Assembly: GCA_022824925.1 (NCBI GenBank)
Contig: JAJDYW010000041.1
Coordinates: 186,001 to 250,000, forward strand
DNA length: 64,000 nt
From: Dehalococcoidia bacterium
GTDB lineage: Bacteria > Chloroflexota > Dehalococcoidia > Tepidiformales > Tepidiformaceae
Direction: 5' to 3'
In this document: positions 56,616 through 64,000 of the stretch, piece after piece
How the letters are laid out: the number at the start of each line of letters is the position of its first letter
Position numbering within the stretch: position 1 is the stretch's first letter
Made by a program: the position numbers and the translations under genes
Notes under the pieces: generated by a model
Databases searched by the model: none
The model's input: only the letters and a program-made list of their open reading frames with translations
What the model was told of the DNA's origin: nothing

Positions 56616-56675
56616 AGCCGCCCCCGCCGCTCGGGTATCCTCGCGCCGCAGTCCCAGGGAGCGGAGGTGGGCGGC

Positions 56676-57911
56676 ATGGTGCGCCCCGAGATCATCGAAC
56701 GGCAGAACGAGATCAGGCAGACGCCGATGCTGGAGCGCATCGCGGGCATGCGGGAGATGCTGCGACAGGCGGGGGATGAGGCGCAGGAGCTGCGCCACCT
56801 GCCCGCCTGGGCGGCCAGAGAGATGGCCGCGCAGGGGCTCTACCGCTTCGCCCTGCCGGCGGAGCTGGGCGGGGAGGACGTGTCCGCGCGCGAGCAGATC
56901 GAGAACGTCGAGGCGGTCTCCGCCATCGACGGGTCGGTGGGGTGGTGCGCGCACATCAACTCGGAGATCAACGGGCTGATCGTGCGGCGCATGGACCGCG
57001 CCCTCTGCGACCTCATCTTCGACGACTGGGACGCGCTGGTCTGCTCGGGGCACGGCCCGCCGAACGGACCCAACCCCGGCACGACGGCACGGCAGGAGGG
57101 CGAGGGCTGGCGGCTGCACTACCAGGGGTCGTTCGCGAGCGGCTGCCACAACGCGACCTGGAACTTCCTGATGTCCCCCATCGTCAGCGATGAGACCACG
57201 GGGGAGGGGACGACGGCGTCGTTCATGATCCCGCGGGGCGAGTTCGAGATCATCGACACATGGGACACGGCTGGGATGCGCGGGAGCGGCAGCCACGACG
57301 TGCGCATGGACGGCACCTACGTTCCGCCGGAGCACCTGTTGCCGGCGCGGCCGCTGGCGCCGAGCGAGCAGTGGGACAACCCGACGTTCAGGAACCCCTG
57401 CCACGCGGTCTACAACAAGTCGGCGGTGGCGCTGGGGGTGTGCCGGGGGGCGATCGACTCCTTCACCGAACTGGCGCAGGTGAAGACGCCGTGGGGGCTG
57501 GCGTCGCCGCTGAAGGACATGCCGCAGGTGCACTACCGCCTTGGCGAGGCGCAGGCGACGCTGCTGGCGGCGCGCACGTGGGTGCTGGAGACCGAGGACG
57601 CGCTCGAGGCTCACCTGGGCTGGAAGAAGCCGTCGGAGGGCGGGCGGCTCGAGCCGGACTGGGACGTCTTCTGGCCGGCCTACCTGGCCTGCGCGCACGC
57701 CGCACAGGCCGCACGTCACATCGTGGGCATCATCAACAACACGGGGGGCACGACGGGCAGTCGCATGGACAGCCCGCTCGAGCGGCAGTTGCGCGACGCC
57801 CAGCAGGCGGCGACGCACGCGCTCATCTCGTGGCGGCACTACGAGGACATCGGCAAGACGTTCGTGGGACACGACCCCCCGCCCACCTACAGGGAGCTGC
57901 GACGGGCCTAG
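56676..57911 (+). CDS. Acyl-CoA dehydrogenase-like flavin enzyme, copy 1
   Basis: 411 residues of the acyl-CoA dehydrogenase/HsaA-like fold: LPAELGGEDVSAREQIENVE, DGSVGWCAHINSEI, GSFASGCHNATWNF, GMRGSGSHDVRMDG, AVYNKSAVALGVCRGAI, and HIVGIINNTGGTTGSRMDSP (in parts). The GCHNATW and SGSHDV motifs resemble flavin-dependent monooxygenases of the group D type rather than true dehydrogenases. GGAGG lies before the ATG. Almost the same protein is encoded right after it. Confidence 0.8.
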   Translation: MVRPEIIERQNEIRQTPMLERIAGMREMLRQAGDEAQELRHLPAWAAREMAAQGLYRFALPAELGGEDVSAREQIENVEAVSAIDGSVGWCAHINSEINGLIVRRMDRALCDLIFDDWDALVCSGHGPPNGPNPGTTARQEGEGWRLHYQGSFASGCHNATWNFLMSPIVSDETTGEGTTASFMIPRGEFEIIDTWDTAGMRGSGSHDVRMDGTYVPPEHLLPARPLAPSEQWDNPTFRNPCHAVYNKSAVALGVCRGAIDSFTELAQVKTPWGLASPLKDMPQVHYRLGEAQATLLAARTWVLETEDALEAHLGWKKPSEGGRLEPDWDVFWPAYLACAHAAQAARHIVGIINNTGGTTGSRMDSPLERQLRDAQQAATHALISWRHYEDIGKTFVGHDPPPTYRELRRA

Positions 57912-58001
57912 CCGGGGGAGATCCCTTCGGGGCGTGGGCGCCACCGGCCGGGAGCGCCTCCGGTATCATCGCGCGGCATTCACGGACCGGAGGTGGGCTG
58001 C

Positions 58002-59237
58002 ATGGTGCGCCCGGAGATCATCGAACGGCAGAACGAGATCAAGCAGACGCCGATGCTGGAGCGCATCGAGAGCATGCGCGAGATGCTGCGGGCGGCGGGC
58101 GACGAGGCGCAGGAGTTGCGCCACCTGCCCCCATGGGCGGCCAAGGAGATGGCCGCCAACGGCCTCTACCGGTTCGCGCTGCCGGCGGAGCTGGGCGGGG
58201 AGGATGTCTCGGCGCGGGAGCAGATCGAGAACGTGGAGCTGGTGTCGTCGATCGACGGGTCCGTGGGGTGGTGCGCGCACATCAATTCGGAGATCAACGG
58301 GCTGATCGTGCGGCGCATGGACCGCGCCCTTTGCGACAAGATCTTCGACGACTGGGACGCGCTGGTGTGCTCGGGGCTGGGTCCGCCGAACGGCCCCCAC
58401 CCGGGGCGCAACGCGAAGCGCGAGGGGGACGGCTGGCGATTGCACTACCAGGGGTCGTTTGCGAGCGGCTGCCACAACGCGACCTGGAACTTCGTGATGT
58501 CGCCGGTGGTCGTCGACGAGGACACGGGCGAGGGTGCGGAGAACTCGTTCATGGTGCCGAAGGGCGAGTTCGAGATCGTCGATACGTGGGATACGGCGGG
58601 GATGCGCGGGAGCGGCAGCCACGACGTGCGCATGGACGGCACCTACGTGCCGCCGGAGCACCTGTTGCCGGCGCGGCCGCTGGCTCCGAGCGAGCAGTGG
58701 GACAACCCGACGTTCCGCAACCCCTGCCACGCGGTCTACAACAAGTCGGCGGTGGCGCTGGGGGTGTGCAAGGGGGCGATCGAGTCGTTCGTGGAGCTGG
58801 CCAACATCAAGACGCCGTGGGGGCTGACCTCGCCGCTGAAGGACATGCCGCAGGTGCATTACCGCATCGGTGAGGCGATGGCGACCTACATGGCGGCGCG
58901 CACGTTCGTGCTGGACACGCAGGACGCGATGGAGGACCACCTGGGCTGGAAGAAGCCCTCCGAGGGCGGACGGCTGGAGCCGGAGTGGGACGTGTTCTGG
59001 CCGGCCTACCTGGCCTGCGCGCACTCGGCGCAGGCGGTGCGCCACGTGGTCGGCATCATCAACAACACGGCGGGGACGACGGGCAGCCGCATGGACAGCC
59101 CGCTGGAGCGCCACCTCCGGGACGCGCACCAGTCGGCGACGCACGCGCTGATCTCGTGGCGACACTACGAGGACCTGGGCAAGACCTTCGTGGGGCACGA
59201 TCCCGCGGCCAACTACATGGAGCTGCGCCGCGCCTAG
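58002..59237 (+). CDS. Acyl-CoA dehydrogenase-like flavin enzyme, copy 2
   Basis: 411 residues, same length as copy 1 and very similar throughout (LRHLPPWAAKEMAANGLYRFALPAELGGEDVSAREQIENVE read in parts). Differences cluster in loops, such as NPGTTARQEG versus HPGRNAKREG, and IVSDETTGEGTT versus VVDEDTGEGAEN. Both keep the motifs, so they may have distinct substrates or form a heteromer. GGAGG precedes the ATG. Followed by nitroreductase, crotonase and P450 genes, a likely catabolic cluster. Confidence 0.8.
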   Translation: MVRPEIIERQNEIKQTPMLERIESMREMLRAAGDEAQELRHLPPWAAKEMAANGLYRFALPAELGGEDVSAREQIENVELVSSIDGSVGWCAHINSEINGLIVRRMDRALCDKIFDDWDALVCSGLGPPNGPHPGRNAKREGDGWRLHYQGSFASGCHNATWNFVMSPVVVDEDTGEGAENSFMVPKGEFEIVDTWDTAGMRGSGSHDVRMDGTYVPPEHLLPARPLAPSEQWDNPTFRNPCHAVYNKSAVALGVCKGAIESFVELANIKTPWGLTSPLKDMPQVHYRIGEAMATYMAARTFVLDTQDAMEDHLGWKKPSEGGRLEPEWDVFWPAYLACAHSAQAVRHVVGIINNTAGTTGSRMDSPLERHLRDAHQSATHALISWRHYEDLGKTFVGHDPAANYMELRRA

Positions 59238-59267
59238 GGCCGGCAGCAGACGCGACAGGAGTACCAG

Positions 59268-59963
59268 ATGGCAGAACGCGAACCCCTCGACGTGCTGGAG
59301 GCGATCCAGTCGACGCCGGCGCGGCGCTTCCTCGGGTCGGACCCGATTCCCGACGAGATCCTGTGGGAGATCCTGGACGCGGCCATCCGCGGGCCGACGG
59401 GCGGGAACTCGCAGATCTGGGGCTGGGTGGTCGTGCGCGACGAGGCGAAGAAGGCGCAGATCGCGGCGTGGTGGAAGGGCGTCTTCGAGGCGACCTACGG
59501 GCGCGCCGATCCGGCCGCGCTGGAGGGAGGGGGACGGGTCCAGTTCTCCGACTTCGAGAAGGTGGTCGAATCGGAGACGGGGCTGGACGCCTCGGGGCTG
59601 CGCTCGGTGACGTACCTCGCGAACCACATCGGGGAGGCGCCCGTGCTGGTGGTGCCCGTGCTCACGAGCGTGATCGGGGGCGGGGAGTCGACGCGCACGG
59701 GGATCACGTACGGGGGCTTCATCTTCGGGGCCATCCAGAACCTGGCGCTGGCGGCACGCGCCCACGGCATCGGCGCGCCGCTGACGACGTTCGGGACGGG
59801 ACCGGCGCTGGACGAGCTGCTGGAGCTTCCCGAGGGCTCGACCGGGGTGGCGATCATCCCGCTGGGGTACCCGGTGCGGGGGCGCTTCTCGCAGCCGCGG
59901 CGGATGCCGGTCGAGCAGGTCGTCCACTTCGACACCTGGGGCAATCTTCAAGCGCGCCCGTAG
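59268..59963 (+). CDS. Nitroreductase-family flavoprotein
   Basis: 231 residues: STPARRFLGSDPIPDEILWEILDAAIRGPTGGNSQIWGWVVV (in parts) with the FMN phosphate RRF and the GNSQ motif, and AIQNLALAARAHGIGAPLTTF, PLGYPVRGRFSQPRR. It is an FMN-binding reductase of the nitroreductase fold; the substrate may be a quinone, enone or nitro compound. It begins 30 bases after the second flavin enzyme and may supply or reuse reducing power. Confidence 0.85.
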   Translation: MAEREPLDVLEAIQSTPARRFLGSDPIPDEILWEILDAAIRGPTGGNSQIWGWVVVRDEAKKAQIAAWWKGVFEATYGRADPAALEGGGRVQFSDFEKVVESETGLDASGLRSVTYLANHIGEAPVLVVPVLTSVIGGGESTRTGITYGGFIFGAIQNLALAARAHGIGAPLTTFGTGPALDELLELPEGSTGVAIIPLGYPVRGRFSQPRRMPVEQVVHFDTWGNLQARP

Positions 59964-60062
59964 CCGTTCCCAGCGCGCGGCTGTGCCCGACCCAGGAGCC
60001 GGCGGCGGCCTGCCGAGACCGAGGGTTGTATCGTTCGCGCACTCGCAGGGGGAGGCCTAGCC

Positions 60063-60869
60063 ATGCCCGATATCGTCACGCTTGAACGCCCACGCGAGGG
60101 GGTCGCGCTCATCACGATGTCGAACCCGGACATCAACAACCACGGGTCGTGGGAGGGGGTGGGGCAGCTGGGCGAGGCGCTGGTGGAGGCACGCGAGGGG
60201 GGCGCGCGGGTGTCGGTGCTGGCCTCGGGGACGCCGGGGCACTGGTACGAGCACGCCTGGCTGCGGGATCTGCGGAACACGGTCACCGGGGAGCCGACGA
60301 CGGGGACGGGCGGGGGCTGGGGGGTCTGCCTGCAGGAGCTGGCGAAGACGCACGTGGTCACGATCGCGGCGATCTCCGGGGACTGCTCCGGGGGCGGGGC
60401 GGAGCTGGGGTGGGCGTGCGACCTGCGCATCGCGGAGGAGCAGGCGCGCTTCGGGCAGCCGGAGGTCCAGATCGCGCTGACGACGGGCATCGGGGGGACG
60501 AGCCGGCTGGCGCGCATCATCGGGCGCACGGCGACGGCGGAGATGGTGCTCGACGGCACGCCGATGACGGCGCAGCGCATCCATGAGCTGGGCGGGGTGA
60601 ACCGGGTGGTGCCGGACGGGACGTCGGTGGAGGTAGCGCTGGACTGGGCGAGCCGCCTGGCGGACCGCCCGGCGAAGGCGCTGGCGACGCTCAAGCAGAT
60701 CCTGATCGACAACGACGACCTGGGCCTGTCGGAGGCGCTCACGAACGAGCAGCGCCTGTTCCAGACGGTGGTCGGCACGGAGGAAGCGATCGCGACGATG
60801 GGGGAGATCCAGGATCGCTTCGACGCGGGGGAGTCGATCGAGTCGGTGTACGGGTCACCGCGGCCGTAG
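60063..60869 (+). CDS. Enoyl-CoA hydratase/isomerase family protein
   Basis: 268 residues, full length. VALITMSNPDINNHGSWEG replaces the usual NRP start. ISGDCSGGGAELGWACDLRIAEEQARFGQPEVQIALTTGIGGTSRLARIIG (in parts) holds the oxyanion hole and the first catalytic Glu. The C-terminal RLADRPAKALATLKQ is normal. It probably hydrates or isomerises an unsaturated acyl-CoA in the same pathway. GGGGGAGG lies before the ATG. Confidence 0.87.
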   Translation: MPDIVTLERPREGVALITMSNPDINNHGSWEGVGQLGEALVEAREGGARVSVLASGTPGHWYEHAWLRDLRNTVTGEPTTGTGGGWGVCLQELAKTHVVTIAAISGDCSGGGAELGWACDLRIAEEQARFGQPEVQIALTTGIGGTSRLARIIGRTATAEMVLDGTPMTAQRIHELGGVNRVVPDGTSVEVALDWASRLADRPAKALATLKQILIDNDDLGLSEALTNEQRLFQTVVGTEEAIATMGEIQDRFDAGESIESVYGSPRP

Positions 60870-61068
60870 GGGTGTGGGGGCGGGCGGGGCTCCTTCGCAG
60901 ACTCGCCTCTGGCTTCGTTCGTCATGAGTCCAGCCCCACCGCACGGGCGCTTGCGGGGAGGCGTACGATAGGGGACATTCCGGGGCAGGATGGGTTGCGT
61001 GGTGGGCGTCCCGAGTGGGGGGCGTGGTGCGTCGCCATCCCCGAACCCGCGACCGAGGGAGAAACCGC

Positions 61069-62406
61069 ATGACGACCGAAGCGATGTCGAAGCATGACCT
61101 GGCGATGATGGAAGCGGAGGGGCAGTGCCCGTTCAGCGTCGAGGACGTTGACCTGTTCGCGCCGGGCTCGCAGGAGTACTGGTTCGATGCGTACCGCATC
61201 CTGCACAAGGACGCGCCCGTGCTACGCATCCCGGGGGGTGGGGACACGCCCGACAAGGACGCGTTCATCCTCACGAAGTACGAGGACGTGGCGCGCATCG
61301 TGCGGGATACGGAGACGTTCCCGCTCAACTACGGCCAGCGCGCCGCGGGGCAGGAGGTGGAGCGGGGGATCCTGGAGGAGGAGGGCCACGGTGACGCGAT
61401 CAACGCGGGCCTGACGCTTCGCCCCAACATGGAGCAGCACCGGTGGCACCGCGAGCAGCTGACGAACCCGTGGGTGGGGGCGGTGGGCGCCGGTCGCAAC
61501 ACGGAGATGATCACGGGGTACGTGAACGAGCTCATGGACCGCTGGATCGAGCGGGGTTCGGTCGAGTACGTGACGGAGTTCGCGGCGCCCCTGCCGCAGA
61601 TGGTGATCACGACGATCCTCGGCTTCCCGCTGGAGGACATGCCCACGCTGCGGAAGTGGGAGGAGGCGCAGGTGCGGCGCTTCGTGTTCGGTTCGACGCA
61701 CCGGAACCTGCTGCCGGCGGAGGACGAGGCGGAGAACGCGCGCACGCTGGCGGCTTTCCACGAGTACATCGGGAAGCACGTTCGGGAGAAGCGCCAGAAC
61801 CCGAAAGACGACATGATCTCGTACCTGACGCAGGTCGAGTACGGCGAGGAGAAGCGGCCGTTGACGGACGCGGAGGTCGTGAGCGTCGCCTACGGGATGC
61901 ACATCGGCGGGAACGAGACGACGCAGTACGCGCTGACAGCGGAGGCGATGGTGCTGGCGCAGAAGCCGGAGCTGGCGGAGGAGCTGCGAGCGGACCGCTC
62001 GAAGGTGCGGTTCTTCGTGGAGGAGTGCCTGCGGCTGTACGCGCCCACGCAGGGCCTCTCGGGGCGGCGCCCGATCCACGACATCGAGGTGCAGGGGGTG
62101 ACGATCCCGGCGGGGTCGACGATCCACCTGCGCTACGGGGCCGGGAACCGCGACGAGGAGGAGTATCCGAACGCGGAGGAGATCGACCTGACGCGTCCGA
62201 GCCCGGGGCGGCACGTGACGTTCGGGCAGGGACCGCGGTCGTGTCCGGGGGCGGGGCTCTCGCGTCTGGAGCAGAACATCGCGACGAACGTAGTCCTCGA
62301 CCGGCTGGACGACCTGCGGCTGGCGCCGGGCAAGAACGACCTGCGCCATCAGCCGGGGGTGATGCTGGGCCTGCTCGGGCTGAACCTGGAGTTCAGCGCC
62401 CGGTAG
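61069..62406 (+). CDS. Cytochrome P450
   Basis: 445 residues. I-helix GGNETTQYAL, K-helix EECLRLYAP with ExxR, and heme ligand loop FGQGPRSCPGAGLSRLE (Cys392); the usual His before the Cys is Arg here, an accepted variant. Class I bacterial P450, needing ferredoxin and reductase, none of which is next to it. It follows flavin enzyme, nitroreductase and crotonase genes, suggesting hydroxylation in hydrophobic-compound catabolism. GAGGGAG precedes the ATG; a TACGAT box lies about 100 bases upstream, leaving a long leader. Confidence 0.93.
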   Translation: MTTEAMSKHDLAMMEAEGQCPFSVEDVDLFAPGSQEYWFDAYRILHKDAPVLRIPGGGDTPDKDAFILTKYEDVARIVRDTETFPLNYGQRAAGQEVERGILEEEGHGDAINAGLTLRPNMEQHRWHREQLTNPWVGAVGAGRNTEMITGYVNELMDRWIERGSVEYVTEFAAPLPQMVITTILGFPLEDMPTLRKWEEAQVRRFVFGSTHRNLLPAEDEAENARTLAAFHEYIGKHVREKRQNPKDDMISYLTQVEYGEEKRPLTDAEVVSVAYGMHIGGNETTQYALTAEAMVLAQKPELAEELRADRSKVRFFVEECLRLYAPTQGLSGRRPIHDIEVQGVTIPAGSTIHLRYGAGNRDEEEYPNAEEIDLTRPSPGRHVTFGQGPRSCPGAGLSRLEQNIATNVVLDRLDDLRLAPGKNDLRHQPGVMLGLLGLNLEFSAR

Positions 62407-62437
62407 GGCGACGGCACGACAGGCGGCACTCTCGCGC

Positions 62438-62455
62438 CGGCCACGCGGGTGGCCG
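62438..62455. terminator. Hairpin between convergent P450 and HAD genes
   Basis: Seven-base arms CGGCCAC/GTGGCCG around GCGG, just outside the HAD stop. Candidate bidirectional terminator without a U-tract. Confidence 0.4.
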
Positions 62456-63097
62456 TCAGGTTCCGTTGAGGATGATGCCCTTCAACTGGCTGAGGGTGTC
62501 GATTCGATAGGTGGCCTGTGAGAGGTCATGCGTTGCCGTGAAGTCGTTGTGGACAACGACGCAGTCGATGCCGGCCGCCACGGCTGAGTCCAGGCCCCTC
62601 GCTGAATCCTCGACCACGAGCGCTTCTTCCCTGGTGGCTCCGAAGCGCTCCAGGCCGGCCAGGTACGGTTCCGGGTGGGGCTTGGCGCGCTCGTAGTCTT
62701 CGCGCGCAAGGATGAACTCCATGAAGTGGGTAATCTGGCGCTTCTCGTGAATAATCTCGAAGTCGGCACGTTTTGAAGTCGTCACGATGGCCATGCGGAC
62801 GTGCCCTGAGAGCTCAGCAAGCGTTTCCACGACGCCTTCGATCTCGATGGCCTCCGTTCGCAGGTATTCCTGGTAGTAGCGATTACGGACCTCGCGCTGC
62901 CTGCTGATGGTCTGTTCATCGATACCCGCCGCCCTGGCCTGGGCCCAGGTGGCCTGTCCCCGGGTCATGTCCCGGAGGTACTGGTCCCGGTCCTGGGCGA
63001 AGCCAATGTCGGCGAGGGCGCGCGCTCCGGCCTGGTAGTACCAGTACTCGGTGTCGACCAGCACGCCATCATGATCGAAGAGGATGTACTTCTTCAC
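62456..63097 (-). CDS. HAD-superfamily hydrolase (beta-phosphoglucomutase-like)
   Basis: 213 residues. HAD motif I YILFDHDGVLVDTEYWY (the first Asp is DHDG, with a His between the two Asp), motif II IVTTSKRADFE, motif III AKPHPEPYLAGL, motif IV VVEDSARGLDSAVAAG. Cap domain between motifs I and II, type C1. It probably dephosphorylates a small metabolite or acts as a phosphoglucomutase. GTG 63097 starts the domain. GC is lower than around it, so acquisition by transfer is possible. Confidence 0.85.
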   Translation of the reverse strand: MKKYILFDHDGVLVDTEYWYYQAGARALADIGFAQDRDQYLRDMTRGQATWAQARAAGIDEQTISRQREVRNRYYQEYLRTEAIEIEGVVETLAELSGHVRMAIVTTSKRADFEIIHEKRQITHFMEFILAREDYERAKPHPEPYLAGLERFGATREEALVVEDSARGLDSAVAAGIDCVVVHNDFTATHDLSQATYRIDTLSQLKGIILNGT

Positions 63098-63262
63098 GCC
63101 CTTGATCCCCGCCGGTCGAGGTCCGGTCGCAAGACTGTGACCTCGCGAGCGTTGGTGGTGGCGATGATACGGGGAGGGGCGGTAACCGCCGTGCCGCCTG
63201 CGCCGCCTCGTGGAGTCGCGAGGGCCCGCGCGCAACAGCGAGGCGGGAGGAAGGGCGGCGTG

Positions 63263-63306
63263 GCTCGGGGCTCTCGAACGGGCCTGGCCTTGCGGGAGCC
63301 CCGAGC
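63263..63306. repeat. Inverted repeat downstream of the response regulator
   Basis: Perfect 11-base arms GCTCGGGGCTC and GAGCCCCGAGC around a 22-base loop. It lies 33 bases after the regulator stop and so could be its terminator; there is no U-tract. The 241-base gap to the HAD gene holds no gene that I can support. Confidence 0.45.
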
Positions 63307-63338
63307 GATGTCCGGGCGCCGGCGGGTACCGTGAGGCG

Positions 63339-64000
63339 TCAGTGGGGCTCTGCCGTCTCGCCCTTCTCCATCCGGTAGCCGACACGAGGTTCGCTCAAGA
63401 TGTAGCGCGGGTGCGTGGCATCGTCGCCCAGCTTCCGCCGGACGTTCTTCATCACGGTGCGCACGGCTCCAGGTCGGCCGGAGTGCCCCGGCCCCCAGAC
63501 CCGCTGCAGCAGCTGCGCGTGGGAGAGGACGCGGCCGGAGTTGACGGAGAGCTCCACCAGCATCCTGTACTCGGTGTCGGTGAGGGGGATGGGACGGCCC
63601 GCGAGCAACGCCCGGCGTTCCGCGTAGTTGACCGTCAGATCGCCCCGCACGTAGGGCGCGGGAGGCTCGGCCGAGGCCGAGGCCACGCGCCTGCGCAACA
63701 CGGCGCGGATCCTGGCCACGAGCTCCGTCGGGGAGAACGGCTTGACGATGTAGTCGTCCGCCCCGGCTTCCAGGGCGCGCGCAACGACCTGGTCCCTCCC
63801 GTAAGCGGAGAGGAAGATCACCGGCACCTCTCCGAGCTCGGGAACACGCTCCAACAACTCGATACCGTCGGCTCCCGGAAGCACCAGGTCGAGCAACACG
63901 AGGTGCGGTCTCTCCTCGGCCACGAGGTGGCCCACCGCACCGGCATCGCCGGTGACGATGGGCGCGAAGCCCTCCTCGGTGAGAGCGTCGCGGACGTACC
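63339..64000 (-). CDS. OmpR/KdpE-type response regulator (start beyond window)
   Basis: About 220 residues seen; the frame runs off the window edge, so the N-terminus with the acidic pair is missing. Receiver: phospho-Asp in LVLLDLVLPGADG, Thr/Ser switch IFLSAYGRDQ, Lys in YIVKPFSP. Winged helix: LTDTEYRMLVELSVNSGRVLSHAQLLQRVWG (in parts), RKLGDDATHPRYILSEPRVGYRM (in parts). It would bind tandem direct repeats after phosphorylation. The sensor kinase may lie outside the window. Confidence 0.9.
   Translation of the reverse strand, partial: YVRDALTEEGFAPIVTGDAGAVGHLVAEERPHLVLLDLVLPGADGIELLERVPELGEVPVIFLSAYGRDQVVARALEAGADDYIVKPFSPTELVARIRAVLRRRVASASAEPPAPYVRGDLTVNYAERRALLAGRPIPLTDTEYRMLVELSVNSGRVLSHAQLLQRVWGPGHSGRPGAVRTVMKNVRRKLGDDATHPRYILSEPRVGYRMEKGETAEPH

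Overview
The window is very GC-rich (about 70% by eye) bacterial chromosome, densely coded on both strands, with no intergenic stretch longer than about 250 bases. It carries several F420/flavin luciferase-like oxidoreductases, a PPOX-type F420 enzyme, the F420 biosynthesis enzyme CofC, class III CoA-transferases, crotonases, acyl-CoA ligases, an EtfD-like quinone reductase, a P450, GlpX, ThyX and LipB. My best inference is an aerobic, heterotrophic Chloroflexota (Dehalococcoidia/SAR202/Tepidiforma-like). An actinobacterium is the main alternative; no rRNA or full marker set is present to decide.

The most interesting content is three genes interrupted in frame by a single TGA where the protein family has a redox Cys/Sec. 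They are a DsbA/FrnE-like oxidoreductase (UPWC, 669-1316), a SelW/Rdx-like protein (CVPU, 38361-38615 minus) and a UGSC-family protein (UGSC, 38724-39242). In each case a stable hairpin with GU/GG in its loop follows the TGA at about 15-24 nt, as expected for a bacterial SECIS. TGA is an ordinary stop in many neighbouring genes, so these look like genuine selenocysteine genes. Two of the three are divergent neighbours.

Layout. 1-3.2 kb: end of an MMPL transporter, the seleno-FrnE, SnoaL-like, carboxymuconolactone decarboxylase-like and beta-hydroxyacid dehydrogenase genes. 3.2-9.1 kb: DUF5655/RHH pair, two luciferase-like enzymes, dimethylargininase-like, DUF488, ketopantoate reductase-like and ArsC-like genes. 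9.1-10.5 kb: toxin-antitoxin island (MntA, frameshifted HepT, VapBC). 10.7-19.2 kb: propionyl-CoA synthetase, an MMPL exporter, an epoxide hydrolase, tRNA-Thr, an amidase and a frameshifted membrane protein. 19.3-30.5 kb: ROK kinase, F420 enzymes, TlpA, YihY, a double CoA-transferase, tandem VOC proteins, GlpX and an HD protein. 30.5-38.3 kb: a double SDR, a PQQ-type dehydrogenase lipoprotein, an aminotransferase, an HTH-PASTA protein, DapA-like and dCTP deaminase. 38.3-46.3 kb: the two selenoprotein genes, secA, cofC, a phosphatase, thyX, lipB and small genes. 46.3-54.2 kb: HigBA with a broken toxin, an Eis-like acetyltransferase, crotonases, an acyl-CoA ligase and EtfD. 54.2-63.1 kb: a lipoprotein apparently fused to a copied methyltransferase start, the methyltransferase, a DUF5678/retropepsin pair, duplicated acyl-CoA-dehydrogenase-like flavoenzymes, nitroreductase, crotonase, P450 and a HAD hydrolase. 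63.3 kb to the end: a response regulator cut by the window edge.

Two expression styles are visible. At least sixteen genes have a TANNNT -10 hexamer ending 6-8 nt before the start codon and no Shine-Dalgarno, which predicts leaderless mRNAs. Others have a clear GGAGG-type site and a more distant -10. Together the genes suggest catabolism of acyl-CoA, aromatic or xenobiotic substrates with electrons passing through flavoproteins, ETF and F420, plus a selenium-dependent thiol-redox component. The Sec insertion genes themselves are not in the window.
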